From positions 1,178,001 to 1,242,000 of the forward strand of contig NZ_FLKM01000008.1 in NCBI RefSeq assembly GCF_900086585.1: 64,000 nucleotides of DNA. The letters are read 5' to 3'. This stretch comes from Emergencia timonensis (GTDB taxonomy: Bacteria; Bacillota; Clostridia; Peptostreptococcales; Anaerovoracaceae). Under the pieces are notes generated by a model. That model was given only the letters and a program-made list of their open reading frames with translations, did no database searches and was not told the DNA's origin. The position numbers and the translations under genes were made by a program. This document shows positions 50,230 through 58,893 of this stretch, piece after piece (position 1 is the stretch's first letter; every line of letters begins with the position of its first letter).

Positions 50230-51261
50230 ATGAAAAAAGGATGCCCTTACGGAACACACAGAGTTATTTCACCAAAAGGTGTTTTACCTCAGCCAGCAGA
50301 TGTCATTGACAACACAATGGAAATCTATGACAACGAAGTACTGATCGACGTTAAAACTTTGAACATCGACTCCGCTTCTTTCACAGAAATCGAGAGAAGA
50401 GCTGGTGGAGACGTAGAAGAAATCAAAAAGACTATGCTTGGCATCGTTGCTAAAGCTGGTAAACATAAGAATCCTTGGACTGGATCCGGCGGCATGCTGA
50501 TCGGTACAGTTAAGGAAATCGGACCTGCTTACGAAGGAGACCTGAAGGTTGGAGACAAGATCGCTACTTTAGTATCCCTGTCCCTGACTCCGTTAGTAAT
50601 CGAAGAAATCTTAGAAGTAAGACCGGAAATCGACCAGGTAGACATCAAGGGCCAGGCTATCCTGTTCCAGAGCGGTATCTATGCAAAACTCCCAGAAGAT
50701 ATGCCAGAAGGACTCGCTCTTTCCGCATTAGACGTAGCTGGAGCGCCTGCACAGACTGCAAAGCTGGTGAAACCGGGTCAGACTGTACTGGTTATCGGCG
50801 GCGGCGGAAAATCAGGACTGCTGTGCTTATACGAGGCAAAGAAGAGAGCTGGCGTAACTGGTAAAGTTATCTGCGCTGCTGGTTCACAGAAATCAGAAGA
50901 CAGAGCTAGAAAGTTAGACTTAGCTGACGAATACTTCCACCTGGATGCAACAGATGCAGTTGGAATGTACAACAAGATCATGGAACTGACTGACGGCGAG
51001 CTCTGTGACATCGTTATCAACAACGTAAATATCGAGAACACAGAAATGGCTTCTATCCTTGCTTGTAAGGATGACGGCCTTGTATACTTCTTCTCCATGG
51101 CAACAAGCTTTACAAAGGCTGCTCTGGGTGCAGAAGGCGTTGGCAAAGACGTTAACATGATCATCGGTAATGGTTATACAAAGGGACACGCTGCAATTAC
51201 TCTTCAGTGCCTGAGAGAACACGAAGGACTGAGAAACTTATTTGCAGAAATGTACTCCTAA
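50230..51261 (+). CDS. kdd: L-erythro-3,5-diaminohexanoate dehydrogenase, copy 2
   Basis: 343 aa, same reaction as copy 1, with an intact nucleotide loop GGGGKSG (190-196). The start is set at ATG 50230, ten bases after AGGAGG and matching the copy 1 N-terminus; the long upstream in-frame extension to 50059 crosses the promoter and has no site. Codons are strongly biased (Arg AGA, Ala GCT/GCA, Val GTT/GTA), as in highly expressed clostridial genes and like kamA. It is the first gene of the kdd2-kamA-B-C-D-E string and is separated from kamA by a structured 300-base gap. Confidence 0.95.
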   Translation: MKKGCPYGTHRVISPKGVLPQPADVIDNTMEIYDNEVLIDVKTLNIDSASFTEIERRAGGDVEEIKKTMLGIVAKAGKHKNPWTGSGGMLIGTVKEIGPAYEGDLKVGDKIATLVSLSLTPLVIEEILEVRPEIDQVDIKGQAILFQSGIYAKLPEDMPEGLALSALDVAGAPAQTAKLVKPGQTVLVIGGGGKSGLLCLYEAKKRAGVTGKVICAAGSQKSEDRARKLDLADEYFHLDATDAVGMYNKIMELTDGELCDIVINNVNIENTEMASILACKDDGLVYFFSMATSFTKAALGAEGVGKDVNMIIGNGYTKGHAAITLQCLREHEGLRNLFAEMYS

Positions 51262-51314
51262 TGGGGAGATTCTAACCCGATTTCCGCAGGAAATTGACGG
51301 TAAGCCCCGGTCAG

Positions 51315-51501
51315 GATTGCCCGAAGCGAAGCTGCAATCACGGCCCGCATAAACTGCTAACACATACTTATGCCACGGCTTCTTACGGGAGGCTGTGGCG
51401 CATCTTATGCAAAAAAACGGCTATTACCACTCCGCTAGGGAATCCCCTCAGCACATCCGATCTGTTTGATTCCTAGCATTCAAACACACAGCCGTAGGCT
51501 G
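51315..51501 (+). ncRNA. Densely structured intercistronic RNA between kdd2 and kamA
   Basis: Within a 300-base gap without a gene: GATTGC/GCAATC (51315-51339), GCATAA/TTATGC (51347-51373), CCACGGCTTC/GAGGCTGTGG (51373-51398, ten pairs), GCATCTTATGC (51400-51410), CTAGGgAATC/GATTCCTAG (51435-51476) and CAGCCGTAGGCTG (51489-51501). No T-run terminator follows. It could be a stabiliser, processing site, attenuator or ligand-binding leader for kamA. No known riboswitch class recognised by eye. Confidence 0.5.
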
Positions 51502-51561
51502 CTTGAATATCAAAAAATCAAAAAATAATCATACGAAAATCGTAAATTAAGGAGATTTATT

Positions 51562-52824
51562 ATGGCAATTAGAAATTGGAAGGATATTCCTCTATTCAAA
51601 GATGTTACTGATGAACAGTGGAATGACTGGCATTGGCAGGTTTCCCACAGACTTTCAACCGTAGAAGACATCGCGCAGGTTGTAAATCTGACTGACCAGG
51701 AAAAAGCTGATATCGAAAAAGTAATCGGTGGATTCAGAGTTGGAATCACTCCTTACTATGCTTCCCTGATGGATCCAGATGATCCAAGATGTCCTGTAAG
51801 AATGCAGGCGGTTCCTACTTTACTTGAGATGCACAGATCAGAAGCTGACGATGCTGACCCTCTTCACGAGGACGCTGATTCTCCAGCTCCAGGACTGACG
51901 CACAGATATCCGGACAGAGTTTTATTCCTGATTACTGACCAGTGTTCCATGTATTGCCGTCACTGCACAAGAAGAAGACTTGCAGGTGAAACTGACGGAG
52001 CTAGATCAAGAGAAGATATCGATGCATGTATCGAATACATCAGAAAGACACCAGTTGTAAGAGACGTTCTTCTTTCAGGCGGAGACTGCTTATGCGTTGA
52101 AGACGATACATTAGAATACATCATCAGCGAACTGAGAAAAATCGACCACGTTGAAATCGTAAGATTAGGTTCAAGAACTCCAGTTGTTATGCCTATGAGA
52201 ATCACTGACAACCTGGTTAACATGCTGAAGAAATATCACCCAATCTGGCTGAACACACACTTCAACCATCCAAAAGAAATGACTGCCGATTCAGCTGAAG
52301 CATTAAGAAAGTTAGCTGACGCTGGTATTCCTCTTGGAAACCAGTCCGTACTGCTCAGAGGTGTAAACGACTGTAAGCACATCATGAGAGACCTGGTACA
52401 CGTTCTAGTTAAGAACAGAGTAAGACCTTACTACATCTACATCTGCGACTTGTCCGTTGGCATCGAGCACTTCAGAACAACTGTTGCAAAGGGCATCGAA
52501 ATCATCGAAGGTCTGAGAGGTCATACTTCAGGTTACGCAGTACCGACATTCGTAGTTGACGCTCCTGGCGGCGGCGGAAAGACTCCGGTTATGCCACAGT
52601 ACATTATCTCAGAAACGCCTGACAAGGTCATCCTGAGAAACTACGAAGGTGTTATCACTACATATACACAGCCTCGTCTGCCAGATCTGAAATGCACTTG
52701 CGATTACTGCACAGGCAAGAAGACATATAAGTATCAGGGTGTATCAGCACTTGGAGAAGGACTTCAGATTAAATCTATGGAGCCGGCTAACCTGCTGAGA
52801 CACGAAAGAAATAAACACGAATAA
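51562..52824 (+). CDS. kamA: L-lysine 2,3-aminomutase
   Basis: Radical SAM, PLP enzyme converting L-lysine to L-beta-lysine, the first pathway step. 420 aa. Cluster motif CSMYCRHC has cysteines at 128, 132 and 135. The PLP-binding Lys is in PGGGGK (K340; the C. subterminale residue is 337). Zinc-site cysteines occur near the C-terminus (CTCDYCTGKKTYKY). AAGGAG precedes the ATG. Very strong codon bias and an A/T-rich third position suggest high expression. It shares a transcript with kdd2 or has a processed independent mRNA. Confidence 0.97.
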   Translation: MAIRNWKDIPLFKDVTDEQWNDWHWQVSHRLSTVEDIAQVVNLTDQEKADIEKVIGGFRVGITPYYASLMDPDDPRCPVRMQAVPTLLEMHRSEADDADPLHEDADSPAPGLTHRYPDRVLFLITDQCSMYCRHCTRRRLAGETDGARSREDIDACIEYIRKTPVVRDVLLSGGDCLCVEDDTLEYIISELRKIDHVEIVRLGSRTPVVMPMRITDNLVNMLKKYHPIWLNTHFNHPKEMTADSAEALRKLADAGIPLGNQSVLLRGVNDCKHIMRDLVHVLVKNRVRPYYIYICDLSVGIEHFRTTVAKGIEIIEGLRGHTSGYAVPTFVVDAPGGGGKTPVMPQYIISETPDKVILRNYEGVITTYTQPRLPDLKCTCDYCTGKKTYKYQGVSALGEGLQIKSMEPANLLRHERNKHE

Positions 52825-52837
52825 AGCATACGCAATA

Positions 52838-52880
52838 GGGGGGCCTTCCGACAATCCACTTTCTGGTGGATTAGGTCTCC
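52838..52880 (+). repeat. Palindromic repeat unit 1 between kamA and kamB
   Basis: GGGGGGCCT..AATCCAC / GTGGATT..AGGTCTCC: an imperfect hairpin related to unit 2 (52921-52966) by shared ACAATCC and TTAGGTCTCC blocks. Confidence 0.7.
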
Positions 52881-52929
52881 GGTCGTAAACGTCTGCGGAG
52901 CAAACTCCTGACGTTCTGACGGGGGACCT
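52873..52929 (+). promoter_or_regulatory. Alternative stem joining the two repeat units
   Basis: AGGTCTCCGGTC pairs with GACGGGGGACCT (12 positions, one mismatch), enclosing AACGTC/GACGTT and GGAG/CTCC. It competes with the internal hairpins of both units, a switch-like layout in the kamA-kamB gap. Confidence 0.5.
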
Positions 52930-52966
52930 ACCAACAATCCGCGACGCAGATTGGGTTAGGTCTCCC
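52921..52966 (+). repeat. Palindromic repeat unit 2 between kamA and kamB
   Basis: GGGGGACCTA pairs with TAGGTCTCCC (ten pairs, one G-T), with inner AATC/GATT. It ends 27 bases before kamB. Confidence 0.7.
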
Positions 52967-52993
52967 TATCATTATCAATTGAAGGATTTTATT

Positions 52994-54010
52994 ATGGGTT
53001 TACTCTATGATTTATCAACAAAATATAAGACGCTGTCTATAGTGGGAATGGCGAAAAACGCAGGTAAGACAACGGCACTCAACTATCTGATTGAAGAAGC
53101 CGATGACGAAGGAATCAGACTGGGCATCACTTCTACGGGGAGAGATGGCGAAACCCAGGACCTTGTTACGGGAACGGAGAAGCCGAAAGTATTTCTCTAC
53201 GAAGATACCATCGTATCTGTGCCGACGCAGCTGTACGACCTAGCAGATGCGGGGCTGGAAATCATCAAGAAGTCAGAGTACAGAACTTCGATCGGAGATC
53301 TGCTTCTCTGCAGAGTAGCAGACAGTGGATATGTACAAATCGCTGGTCCCGTTGCTACGGTTCACACCAAGAAGATGTGCCAGGAGATGTTTGATATGGG
53401 CTGCCAATTGATTTTGATTGACGGTGCAATCGACCGAAAGTCCATCGCCTCACCTGAAACGTCTGATGCTATCATTCTTTCCACAGGAGCGGTGCTGTCG
53501 CGGAACCTGAAAAAGGTAATCGAGGATACGGCGCACATTGTAGAACTTTACAGTCTTCCTGAGCTAGAAGCTTGCACAGCCCGGCAACTCATTACAGAAC
53601 ATATGGACGAAGATAAAATCATGGTCATCAAAAAGGACAGGGCAGATATTCTTGATCTGACTACTGGTCTGGGTTCCAGTCGGTTTATCGATGAAGCCAT
53701 AGACGACGATACCGATTATGTATACATTCCGGGAGCGTTTACCAATAGCGTGATTGCAGATATCAATCCCGCCAAGCTGAAAAGGGTAAACTTTGTACTG
53801 AAAGATCCGACGAAGATTTTTATCAACCAGATGGACTTTGGACAGCTGCGGAAAAAGAAGTTTAAAGTCAGCGTCATGAAGAATATCGAGGTTGCGGCGG
53901 TAACGGTAAACCCAATAGCGCCAAGCGGATATTCCTTCGACCACCAGGTGCTGAGAGACGCGATGCAGAAAGCGCTGCCGGACATTCCGGTTATTGACGT
54001 CAGGATATAG
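52994..54010 (+). CDS. kamB: Lysine 5,6-aminomutase reactivase subunit
   Basis: 338 aa, P-loop protein. Walker A GMAKNAGKTT (~15-24), TSTGRDGETQD and DGAIDRKSIASPETSD are seen. KamB-type proteins sit between kamA and kamD in lysine-fermenting clostridia and fusobacteria and are annotated as part of a reactivation system that replaces damaged adenosylcobalamin in KamDE; direct biochemical detail is limited. I set the start at ATG 52994 with GAAGGA seven bases upstream rather than an in-frame TTG at 52979. It begins 16 bases before kamC. Confidence 0.9.
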   Translation: MGLLYDLSTKYKTLSIVGMAKNAGKTTALNYLIEEADDEGIRLGITSTGRDGETQDLVTGTEKPKVFLYEDTIVSVPTQLYDLADAGLEIIKKSEYRTSIGDLLLCRVADSGYVQIAGPVATVHTKKMCQEMFDMGCQLILIDGAIDRKSIASPETSDAIILSTGAVLSRNLKKVIEDTAHIVELYSLPELEACTARQLITEHMDEDKIMVIKKDRADILDLTTGLGSSRFIDEAIDDDTDYVYIPGAFTNSVIADINPAKLKRVNFVLKDPTKIFINQMDFGQLRKKKFKVSVMKNIEVAAVTVNPIAPSGYSFDHQVLRDAMQKALPDIPVIDVRI

Positions 54011-54025
54011 ACAGGAGGGGCGTTT

Positions 54026-55669
54026 ATGAAACATGGAAGCAACAGACGACTTGCAAATGTTAAGACCAGATCAGAAACAGGCCTTGATTATGTGATGTCG
54101 CAGATCGATCTCAACACTCCTTTTGGCAGAACTATCCTGAAGGCCACGAAACCTTTTTTTCCGGGAGAGGAAGAGGAGCTGAGACATGAGCTGAACAAGG
54201 TGGAGGACATGATCTGCTTTGCCAGAGAAAATCAGAGATCAATTGAAATGCTTTCCGAGGCTTTCATGGAGATCAAAGATACGACATATACCATCGATCG
54301 AAGCGGCAGAAATACACTTTCCGTTGTGGAATTATACGAGATAAAGACACTGCTTCTGATGATGCGGAAGATTGAACAGATCTGCAGCCAGACTCATACA
54401 GCAGTGCCAGAGGAGTTTATTTTAGAACCGACGGAAACGCTTTTGGACGTACTCGACCCGAACAAAGACAGGCTCAATACCTTCTATATCTATGACGAGT
54501 TTTCCGAAAAGCTCAGAGAGCTGCGTAAAGAAAAACACAGTATTGAAATTACCATCAGAAAGCAGCAGAAGGCAAGAAAAGAAGAAATCAGAAAAGAATA
54601 CGGTATCGTATTGACTCCTAAGTTTGACTGTGCGGTTTCAAAGACGGGAGGCGATCTTGAGAAATATAAGGCTGTTCCCGATCTGGAACAGGTCGATGAA
54701 GACTACATGACAGTCACTTTTCAGCTGAAGCCGGGAGAAGCCGTCTATCAACTGACGCAGAAGATGGAGGATTTGACTACGCAGATTGAGGAAGAAGAGG
54801 CTGTCATCAGACAGGAGCTTTCTCTGAGAATCGCGGAATTTGCAGAAGTGCTTAAATCCAATTGCCATAGAATAGGCTGTCTGGATGTAGCGGTAGGAAA
54901 AGCTCTTTACGCCATCAAACATGATTGCGTTAAACCGGAGATTATAGACGAGCATCGAGTCACCATTGAAGAAGGCAGACACCTAAAGGTTGAAGATGTA
55001 CTGAAATCGAAAGGGCAGAACTACTGCCCGGTTAGCATTGCCTTGTCTGACGGCGTCACCTGTATTACGGGCGCTAACATGGGAGGAAAGACCATCTCCC
55101 TCAAACTTGCTGGGCTGGTTCCGATTTTGGCGCAGTATGGTTTTTTTGTTCCTTGCAGGAGCGCAAAAGTCGGACTTTCTAATTACATGCAGATACTCAT
55201 AGGAGACAGTCAATCGGTGGAAAGAGGCCTTTCCAGCTTTGGAAGCGAAATGGAAGAACTGAAGGAAATTTTGGACCACAGCGAAGACCGTTCCCTGCTT
55301 CTCGTAGACGAGATTGCCAGCGGAACGAATCCAGTAGAGGGTCTCGCTTTGACCAGAAGTCTGGTGGATTATCTGAAAGAAAAACCGTATATTACCCTCA
55401 TCACTACGCATTTTGAAGCGGTCACTGAAGCTGATGGAGTTAAAAATATGCAGGTCAGAGGGCTGTCAGACGTCGATTTCAGAAAGCTGGACAGCGAACT
55501 TCGTTACGCCAATAGGAAAGAGCGGATTAATATCATATCAAAGTATATGGATTACAGACTATATACCATAGAACAACAAGGGCAAATACCAAAAGATGCT
55601 CTGAACATCGCCAAGATGTTAGGGATCAATAAAGAGATTATTGATGGGGCACAAAAATACATTAAGTAA
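54026..55669 (+). CDS. kamC: Lysine 5,6-aminomutase reactivase ATPase, MutS-like
   Basis: 547 aa. Residues ~345-520 form a MutS-like ATPase: Walker A ITGANMGGKTISLK (~350), Walker B LLLVDEIASGTNPVEGLAL (~430) and LITTHFEAV. Residues ~150-290 are coiled-coil-rich, like MutS lever/clamp segments; mismatch and connector domains are absent, so it is not a repair MutS. It follows kamB by 15 bases with ACAGGAGG and precedes kamD by 14. Probably uses ATP to reopen KamDE for cofactor exchange. Confidence 0.92.
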   Translation: MKHGSNRRLANVKTRSETGLDYVMSQIDLNTPFGRTILKATKPFFPGEEEELRHELNKVEDMICFARENQRSIEMLSEAFMEIKDTTYTIDRSGRNTLSVVELYEIKTLLLMMRKIEQICSQTHTAVPEEFILEPTETLLDVLDPNKDRLNTFYIYDEFSEKLRELRKEKHSIEITIRKQQKARKEEIRKEYGIVLTPKFDCAVSKTGGDLEKYKAVPDLEQVDEDYMTVTFQLKPGEAVYQLTQKMEDLTTQIEEEEAVIRQELSLRIAEFAEVLKSNCHRIGCLDVAVGKALYAIKHDCVKPEIIDEHRVTIEEGRHLKVEDVLKSKGQNYCPVSIALSDGVTCITGANMGGKTISLKLAGLVPILAQYGFFVPCRSAKVGLSNYMQILIGDSQSVERGLSSFGSEMEELKEILDHSEDRSLLLVDEIASGTNPVEGLALTRSLVDYLKEKPYITLITTHFEAVTEADGVKNMQVRGLSDVDFRKLDSELRYANRKERINIISKYMDYRLYTIEQQGQIPKDALNIAKMLGINKEIIDGAQKYIK

Positions 55670-55683
55670 GGAGAGAGAAAAGG

Positions 55684-57240
55684 ATGAAAAGCAAATTAAA
55701 CCTTGACCCGAAAGTAGTGGACAGTGCTCGTTCTCATGCTGCCAACATTGCACATGACATGCAGGCGTTTATTGACAGACACACCACTGTCAGCACAGAG
55801 AGAACGATTCTAAGACTTTTAGGGATTGACGGCGTGGACGACGTTGAAAATCCACTTCCAAATGTTGTAGTTGACCAGATTAAAGAAGTGGGAGGACTTC
55901 CAAGAGGAGTAGCTTACTGGATTGGCAACGCAATGGTACAGACCGGAAAGACACCACAGGAAATCGCAGAAGAAATGGCGGCAGGTAAGTTGGATGTTAC
56001 AAAGCTTCCTACCTGCTCCGCAGAAGAAGCAGAGGCAGCGATCATGCCTATGGTTCATGAATCCTTGAAGAAAATTAAGGCGCAGACCGCGAAGAGAAAC
56101 GAACTGCTCGATAGATTAGGAGAGGGCGCACAGCCTTATCTTTATGTTATCGTAGCTACCGGTAATATTTACGAGGACGTCGTGCAGGCACAGGCTGCTG
56201 CCAGACAGGGCGCCGACATTATCGCGGTTATCAGAACGACAGCGCAGTCACTGCTGGACTATGTACCTTACGGTCCTACGACCGAGGGATTTGGCGGTAC
56301 TTATGCAACCCAGGAGAACTTCAAAATCATGAGAAAAGCCCTGGACGAAGTTGGCGAAGAAGTGGGCAGATACATCAGATTATGTAACTACTCATCCGGC
56401 ATGTGCATGCCTGAAATCGCAGCTATGGGAGCCTTGGAAAGACTGGATGTTCTGCTGAACGACGCCATTTACGGCATTCTCTTCAGAGACATCAATATGC
56501 AGAGAACCCTGGTAGACCAGTACATGAGCCGTGTCATCATCGGTTACTGCGGAATCATCTTTAACTCTGGAGAAGACAATTATCTGACGACAGATGACGC
56601 TTATGAATCAGCCCATACTGTAACTGCATCTCAGTTCATCAACGAACAGTTTGCCGTTTTGGCCAACATCAAAGAAGAGCAGATGGGTCTTGGACACGCA
56701 TTCGAGATGGATCCAAATACAGAAAACGGATTTTTATACGAATTGTCACAGGCTATCATGGCCAGAGAAATTTTCCCTAAAGCCAGCTTAAAATACATGC
56801 CGCCTACAAAGTTCATGACAGGAAATATTTTCAAGGGTCAGATTCAGGATGCGCTGTTTAATCTGGTATCCATCTGGTCAGGTCAGTCACTGCAGCTATT
56901 AGGTATGATGACTGAGGCTATTCACACTCCACATATGCATGATAGATATCTTTCTATAGAAAACGCACAGTACATCTTTAACAACTGTAAGGATTTGGGT
57001 TCAGAAGTTGAATTCAAAAAGGATGGTATCATTCAGCAGAGAGCACAGCTCGTTCTCTCGAAGGCTGACGACCTTCTTGCAAAAGTAGAAAAAGAAGGGC
57101 TGTTCTCAACGATCGAAAAGGGTATATTCGGCGGAGTAAAGAGACCAAAAGACGGCGGCCACGGTCTTGCTGGCGTTTGTGCTAAGGATGATATGTACTT
57201 CAATCCGTTTATCCCACTCATGCTTGGAGGTGAAGAATAA
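55684..57240 (+). CDS. kamD: Lysine 5,6-aminomutase alpha subunit
   Basis: 518 aa. PLP-binding TIM-barrel subunit that, with KamE and adenosylcobalamin, moves the terminal amino group of lysine or beta-lysine from C6 to C5. Family landmarks are RTILRLLGIDGVDD, YVPYGPTTEGFGGTYATQENFKIMRKALDEV (~197-228), CNYSSGMCMPEIAAMGA and KYMPPTKFMTGNIFKG. The usual size is ~516 aa. AGGAGAG precedes it, and its stop overlaps the kamE start (TAATG), giving coupled production of the two subunits. Confidence 0.96.
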   Translation: MKSKLNLDPKVVDSARSHAANIAHDMQAFIDRHTTVSTERTILRLLGIDGVDDVENPLPNVVVDQIKEVGGLPRGVAYWIGNAMVQTGKTPQEIAEEMAAGKLDVTKLPTCSAEEAEAAIMPMVHESLKKIKAQTAKRNELLDRLGEGAQPYLYVIVATGNIYEDVVQAQAAARQGADIIAVIRTTAQSLLDYVPYGPTTEGFGGTYATQENFKIMRKALDEVGEEVGRYIRLCNYSSGMCMPEIAAMGALERLDVLLNDAIYGILFRDINMQRTLVDQYMSRVIIGYCGIIFNSGEDNYLTTDDAYESAHTVTASQFINEQFAVLANIKEEQMGLGHAFEMDPNTENGFLYELSQAIMAREIFPKASLKYMPPTKFMTGNIFKGQIQDALFNLVSIWSGQSLQLLGMMTEAIHTPHMHDRYLSIENAQYIFNNCKDLGSEVEFKKDGIIQQRAQLVLSKADDLLAKVEKEGLFSTIEKGIFGGVKRPKDGGHGLAGVCAKDDMYFNPFIPLMLGGEE

Positions 57241-58034
57241 TGACAACAGAATGCAAAGCAACTAGCAACGTAGATTTAACTAAGGTTAAGCCTTATGGTG
57301 ATACCTTAAACGACGGAATGACAGAAATGTCTTTTACTCTTCCAGTACCTTACAGCGAAGAGGCAGAAGAAGCTGCAAAGCAGCTGGTGAAAAAAATCGG
57401 CTTTGACGAGCCAAATGTAACTTACTATAAAGAACTTTGCCCGGGTTTCACTTTCTTCGTAGTATACGGAAAGATGCAGGCGACGGTAGACTTTACGGCC
57501 ATTAAAGTTCCAAAGGTAGAAGGAACGACTTTAGATCGTGTAGAATGCGGTGACTGGATTGGCGAACACATCGGCAGAGATATCGTAGTCGTTGGCGCAT
57601 CCATCGAATCTGACGCGCATACGGTAGGTATCGACGCAATCATCCAGATGAAGGGTTTCCACGGACACTTCGGTCTGGAAAGATTCAAAAATGTAGTGCC
57701 TTACAACATGGGTTCGCAGGTTCCTTGTGAACAGTTAATTGCAAAGGCAAAGGAGGTTAACGCCGATGCGATTTTGGTATCACAGACTGTTACACAGAAG
57801 GACATTCACATCAAACAGCTGACAAAGATGGTGGAGCTGATGGAAGCAGAAGGACTTCGTGACAAAATAATCTTAACTTGCGGCGGACCGAGAATCTCTC
57901 ACGAGCTGGCACAGGAATTGGGTTATGACGCTGGTTTTGGTCCTGGAAAATATGCAGAGCACGTCATGTCCTATATCATGCAGGAAGTCGAAAAGAGAGG
58001 CTGGCAGGATAAGGCAAACATCGCAGATCGTTAA
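57240..58034 (+). CDS. kamE: Lysine 5,6-aminomutase beta subunit (B12-binding)
   Basis: 264 aa. The cobalamin-binding Rossmann domain fills residues ~110-260: base-off motif D125-x-H127-xx-G130 (SDAHTVGIDA), then ILVSQTV and LTCGGPRIS. The N-terminal ~100 residues form the dimerisation/PLP-linking part; a lysine that forms the Schiff base in known structures lies after the DxHxxG motif (~K136 here, in QMKGFHGHFG). Overlaps kamD by one base. Followed by a hairpin before atoD. Confidence 0.96.
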   Translation: MTTECKATSNVDLTKVKPYGDTLNDGMTEMSFTLPVPYSEEAEEAAKQLVKKIGFDEPNVTYYKELCPGFTFFVVYGKMQATVDFTAIKVPKVEGTTLDRVECGDWIGEHIGRDIVVVGASIESDAHTVGIDAIIQMKGFHGHFGLERFKNVVPYNMGSQVPCEQLIAKAKEVNADAILVSQTVTQKDIHIKQLTKMVELMEAEGLRDKIILTCGGPRISHELAQELGYDAGFGPGKYAEHVMSYIMQEVEKRGWQDKANIADR

Positions 58035-58061
58035 TCAGCTTACGATCCATTGGCAATGCTT

Positions 58062-58099
58062 ACCAAAGGGTAACTTCTTGCGGGAGGTTCCCCTTTGGT
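58062..58099 (+). promoter_or_regulatory. Intercistronic hairpin between kamE and atoD
   Basis: ACCAAAGGG / CCCTTTGGT nine-pair stem with inner TAAC/GGTT pairing and no T run: likely a decay barrier or processing site rather than a terminator. Confidence 0.55.
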
Positions 58100-58179
58100 G
58101 TATGATAATAAATAGATAACGATTCTAAGAACGGCGCTCGGGCGCTGCGGATAGAAAGAAAGAAAGGTGATTTTAAGCA

Positions 58180-58893
58180 ATGATTAACAAAATCAAGACT
58201 GCTGACGAAGCAGTTTCCGGCATCAAAGACGGTATGACAATCATGGTCGGCGGATTCCTCGGAACAGGAACTCCAGAATGCCTGATCGATGCACTGGTAA
58301 AAAAGGGCGTAAAGCATTTGACTGTAATCGGTAACGATGGAGGCCTTCCCGTCGGTACATATGGGGCAAAGACTGCCAGAGGCATCGGTAAGCTGCTGGA
58401 AGCAGGCATGGTAGACCATATCATCGCTTCCCACGTAGGCATGAATCCGCTGATCGGTGACGGCATGGTAGCCGGAACCCTCAAGTGCACACTGGTTCCG
58501 CAGGGAACCCTGGCTGAGAAGATCAGAGCAGCAAACTACGGACTGGGCGGCGTTCTGACACCGACCGGCGTCGGCACACCGATGGAAGAAGAGCTGGACG
58601 AACTGGACAGACCGAAGAAGGTTCTCGAAATCGAAGGTAAAAAATATCTTCTGGAAATGCCGCTCCGAGCTGACTACGCACTGTGCAGAGCGTCTATCTG
58701 TGACAAGTTTGGCAACTTCAGATGTGATAAAGCGACAAAGAACTTCAACTATGTGATGGCTGGCGCTGCTGACCACGTAATCCTGGCGAGCGAAAAGGTC
58801 GTAGAGATCGGCGAAGCAGATCCAGATACATTTGTAGTTGCAGGTGTTGTTGTAGATACGATCGTGGAAGGAGAACCAAAATGGCAGATTTAA
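58180..58893 (+). CDS. atoD: Acetoacetate CoA-transferase subunit A
   Basis: 237 aa. With the B subunit it transfers CoA between acetoacetate and butyryl-CoA, the reaction that feeds acetoacetate from lysine cleavage into acetyl-CoA. Seen: KDGMTIMVGGFLGTGTPECLIDALVKKG, the CoA-transferase I alpha signature (residues ~17-45), and GVLTPTGVGTPMEE. GAAAGGTG precedes the ATG; the end overlaps atoA by 13 bases. Its position after kamE fits known lysine clusters. A general acetate/butyrate CoA-transferase is the alternative reading. Confidence 0.92.
   Translation: MINKIKTADEAVSGIKDGMTIMVGGFLGTGTPECLIDALVKKGVKHLTVIGNDGGLPVGTYGAKTARGIGKLLEAGMVDHIIASHVGMNPLIGDGMVAGTLKCTLVPQGTLAEKIRAANYGLGGVLTPTGVGTPMEEELDELDRPKKVLEIEGKKYLLEMPLRADYALCRASICDKFGNFRCDKATKNFNYVMAGAADHVILASEKVVEIGEADPDTFVVAGVVVDTIVEGEPKWQI

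Noticed and set aside
54026..55669. DNA mismatch repair MutS/MutS2
   Set aside because: Only the ATPase and coiled-coil parts are present and the gene lies between kamB and kamD, fitting KamC.
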